Assembly: GCA_965220645.1 (NCBI GenBank)
Contig: OZ244836.1
Location: forward strand, 2,852,001 to 2,916,000
Source: Aldehydirespirator sp965220645
GTDB lineage: Bacteria; Actinomycetota; Acidimicrobiia; Acidimicrobiales; Aldehydirespiratoraceae
Length of the DNA stretch: 64,000 nt
Direction: 5' to 3'
The notes beneath the pieces are model-generated. The model was not told the origin of the DNA. It ran no database searches and saw only the letters and a list, made by a program, of their open reading frames with translations. Position numbers and translations under genes: made by a program. Position 1 is the first letter of the stretch; every line of letters starts with the position of its first letter. Below are positions 61,853 through 64,000 of the stretch, piece by piece.

Positions 61853-63697
61853 ATGCAACTCGACGCAATCACAAGCCCCGACGATCTGCGCGAGCGCTCC
61901 CACGAGGAGCTCGACGACCTGTGCGGGCAGATCCGCGCTCGGATCATCGAGGCCGTCACCGCCCGCGGCGATGGGCATCTCGGCTCCAACCTCGGCTTGG
62001 TCGAACTCACGGTGGCGCTGCACCGGGTGTTCCGCTCCCCCCACGACGTGATCCTGTGGGACACCGGCCACCAGGCCTACGTCCACAAGATGCTCACCGG
62101 CCGGAGCGCCGACTTCGACAGCCTGCGCCTGGCCGGCGGACTGTCGGGCTATCCCTCACAGGTCGAGTCCCCCCATGACTGGATCGAGAACAGCCACGCC
62201 TCCACGGTTCTGTCCTACGCGCACGGCATGGCCACCGCGTTCGAGTCCTCCGACACTCGCCGACGAGTGGTGGCCGTTGTCGGCGACGGCGCCCTGACCG
62301 GAGGCATGGCCTTCGAGGGACTCAACAACATCGGCCACAGCGGCCGCAACGTGATCATCGTGTTCAACGACAACGGTCGGAGCTACGCCCCCACCGTCTC
62401 ACGGCTGAGCGAGAGCCTGGTGCGCTTCCGCTCCAATCCCAAGATCATGCGCCGCAAGGACCAGCTGGAGGGTCTGGCCGAGCGCATCCCGTGGGTGGGC
62501 GAGGCGATCCAACGCGGCATGAAGATGTCGACGGCTGCCCTACGCGAGCTGTGGGACTCGGCCGGTTTCTTCGAGAACCTCGGAGTCCGCTACCTGGGGC
62601 CATACGACGGCCACGACATCGGTGATCTGGAAGAGGCGCTGTCCAACGCGGCCCAGTTCGACGGGCCGGTGGTGGTTCACGTGCTGACCCAGAAGGGTCG
62701 GGGCTACGGACCGGCCGAGGAGGACACGGTCAAGCACATGCACGACCCGGGCAAGGTCAAACCCGGCACCTACACCGGCATGTTCTCCGAGATGATGGTC
62801 AAGCTGGGCGGGTTGCACCCCGAGATCGTGGCCATCACCGCCGCCATGCCCGACTCGACGGGCTTGCTGCCGTTCCGGGAGCACTTCGGAGACCGCTGCA
62901 TCGACGTGGGCATCGCCGAGCAGCACGCGGTCACGTCCGCCGTGGGCATGGCGATGGGGGGGCTCCGGCCGTTCTTCGCGGTGTACAGCACCTTCCTGAG
63001 CCGGGCCTTCGACCAAATCAACCTGGACTGCGGGCTGCATCGGGCGCCGGTGGTGTTCTGCATCGACCGGGCCGGGATCACCGGCAACGACGGGCCATCG
63101 CACCACGGTGTGCTCGACATGGTGCTGCTCACCAAGGTTCCGGGAATGGTGGTGTTCGCCCCGTCCTCCCTCCAGGAACTGGAGCGGATGATGCTCGACA
63201 CCATGGACATGACCGGCGGCCCGGTTGCCATCCGCTGGCCCAAGACTGCAGCCCCCAGTGTCGGCAGGGACGAGGTGGGCTCGGGCCTGCGGGCTCGCCA
63301 GGCCAGAGCGGGCGACGGTCGGCTCTGCCTTGTCGGTGTGGGAAAGATGCTGGAGGCATGCAAGCAGGCCGCCGAGCTGCTCTCCGCAGACGGGGTGGAA
63401 GCCACAGTGTGGGATCCCCGTGCCGTTAGCCCGCTGTGCGAGCAGATGCTCGCCGACGCGGCCGAACACGGCTTGGTGGTAACCGCGGAGGATGGGCTGC
63501 GCACCGGCGGCGCGGGCACGGCCATACGCGACGCGTTGCTGGAGGGAGCCGCGGCCGCGGGACGGGATGCTCCCAGCATTCGGGTGCTGGGGGTGCCGCT
63601 CGACTACCTACCCCACGGCAAGCCCGACGCCATCCTGGCCGACCTGGGACTGGACGCGGCGGGGATCGCAGCCACGGTCAAGCAGGAACTGCTGTAG
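61853..63697 (+). CDS. dxs: 1-deoxy-D-xylulose-5-phosphate synthase
   Basis: First enzyme of the MEP pathway: a thiamine-diphosphate enzyme that condenses pyruvate and glyceraldehyde 3-phosphate. GDGHLGSNLGLVELTVALH, WDTGHQAYVHKMLTGR, the ThDP motif GDGALTGGMAFEGLNNIG and DVGIAEQHAVTSAVGMAMGG are all present. 614 residues. ATG 61853 is chosen because GAAGGAG precedes it; the longer frame runs through the PAP2 gene. It works with IspH. Confidence 0.96.
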   Translation: MQLDAITSPDDLRERSHEELDDLCGQIRARIIEAVTARGDGHLGSNLGLVELTVALHRVFRSPHDVILWDTGHQAYVHKMLTGRSADFDSLRLAGGLSGYPSQVESPHDWIENSHASTVLSYAHGMATAFESSDTRRRVVAVVGDGALTGGMAFEGLNNIGHSGRNVIIVFNDNGRSYAPTVSRLSESLVRFRSNPKIMRRKDQLEGLAERIPWVGEAIQRGMKMSTAALRELWDSAGFFENLGVRYLGPYDGHDIGDLEEALSNAAQFDGPVVVHVLTQKGRGYGPAEEDTVKHMHDPGKVKPGTYTGMFSEMMVKLGGLHPEIVAITAAMPDSTGLLPFREHFGDRCIDVGIAEQHAVTSAVGMAMGGLRPFFAVYSTFLSRAFDQINLDCGLHRAPVVFCIDRAGITGNDGPSHHGVLDMVLLTKVPGMVVFAPSSLQELERMMLDTMDMTGGPVAIRWPKTAAPSVGRDEVGSGLRARQARAGDGRLCLVGVGKMLEACKQAAELLSADGVEATVWDPRAVSPLCEQMLADAAEHGLVVTAEDGLRTGGAGTAIRDALLEGAAAAGRDAPSIRVLGVPLDYLPHGKPDAILADLGLDAAGIAATVKQELL

Positions 63698-63745
63698 GCC
63701 AGATCTCCAGCAGACGGTTCGCTGCACAAGGCGGCGAGGGGCCGG

Positions 63746-64000
63746 CTAGCTGAAGTAGGGGTTCTCCCCGGCGTCGTGGTCGGTGACGTCGACCACCTCG
63801 CGAACTTCACCGATGGCCTCCATGATGGCCAGCTTGATGCCGTCGGACAGCGTGGCCTGGCTCATGGCGCAGCCCTGACAGCCGCCGCCCATGGTCACCA
63901 CGACCGTGTCGTCGTCCCGCACCTCCACCAGGCTGGCGTAGCCACCGTGCGAGGCCAGGGCCGGGTTGATGCTCACATCGAGCAGTTGCTGCACCTTCTC
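63746..64000 (-). CDS. nfuA: NfuA/NifU C-terminal-domain Fe-S carrier (partial)
   Basis: Scaffold or carrier for iron-sulfur clusters. INPALASHGGYASLVEVRDDDTVVVTMGGGCQGCAMSQATLSDGIKLAIMEAIGEVREVVDVTDH is the NifU-like domain with its CxxC (CQGC). The frame stays open to the window end, so the N-terminal part is missing. It could supply clusters to IspH, MoaA and the radical-SAM protein. Confidence 0.93.
   Translation of the reverse strand, partial: EKVQQLLDVSINPALASHGGYASLVEVRDDDTVVVTMGGGCQGCAMSQATLSDGIKLAIMEAIGEVREVVDVTDHDAGENPYFS

Overview
The window is a dense, high-GC chromosomal segment of an actinomycete. Gene order is typical of the phylum: mreBCD-mrdA-rodA, then the paired radical-SAM genes, rne, rplU, rpmA, obg and proB; tig-clpP-clpX-folC-ndk; scpA-scpB-rluB-tyrA-aroA-cmk. 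GTG and TTG starts are frequent, and many genes appear to be transcribed without a leader. The best guess is a free-living, rod-shaped member of the Acidimicrobiia. This is inferred from gene content and style, not from a marker tree. No rRNA, prophage, insertion sequence or CRISPR array is visible. No gap between genes exceeds 300 bases; the largest (about 180 bases, before the tRNA-Ala) holds nothing I recognise.

Layout. 1-5.1 kb: proA (cut by the window edge) and proB on the minus strand, separated by plus-strand murJ and pspA. 5.1-19.5 kb: a long minus-strand run covering ribosome and RNA functions (obgE, rpmA, rplU, rne), a radical-SAM pair, and the elongasome (rodA, mrdA, mreD, mreC, mreB), then ndk and folC. 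19.5-22.9 kb: protein quality control (clpX, clpP, tig). 23-27 kb: tRNA-Gly, a truncated metallo-beta-lactamase-fold gene coupled to a methyltransferase, a helix-turn-helix/P-loop pair, and ispH. 27-33.1 kb: plsC, cmk, aroA, tyrA, rluB, scpB and scpA on the minus strand. 33.2-35.8 kb: trpS and a first Amt transporter. 35.8-43 kb: an unknown protein, then xerD, a Nudix hydrolase, pyrG, recN, nadK and tlyA. 43-49.3 kb: an accessory catabolic block (two alpha/beta hydrolases, an amidase with a small overlapping partner ORF, a RidA-like protein, an M20 amidohydrolase and a KAS III enzyme) built around a divergent promoter with a perfect dyad. 49.4-52 kb: a second Amt transporter and an ERG4/ERG24-type sterol-reductase-like membrane protein. 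52.2-56.3 kb: tRNA-Ala, a GlpR-like membrane protein, moaC, moaA, moeA and plsY. 56.3-64 kb: a FmdB-like zinc ribbon, a CpaB-like exported protein, uppP, tldE, tldD, a PAP2-family membrane enzyme, dxs and nfuA (cut by the window edge).

The genes serve mainly envelope growth (MurJ, UppP, MreBCD, PBP2, RodA, PlsY, PlsC), isoprenoid supply through the MEP pathway (Dxs, IspH), proline, aromatic amino acid, nucleotide and molybdenum-cofactor synthesis, chromosome maintenance (ScpAB, XerD, RecN) and nitrogen scavenging.

The most unusual signal lies at gene junctions. At cmk/plsC and mrdA/rodA the few bases where a stop codon overlaps the next start have been tandemly copied in units of about 35 bases. 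Short ORFs therefore sit in a chain, each stop overlapping the next start. A related duplication lies between moaA and moaC. A 49-base repeat is shared by two divergent promoter regions 32 kb apart. At least a dozen genes have a TANNNT hexamer 6-8 bases before the start codon, and in three cases the hexamer includes the upstream gene's TAG stop.
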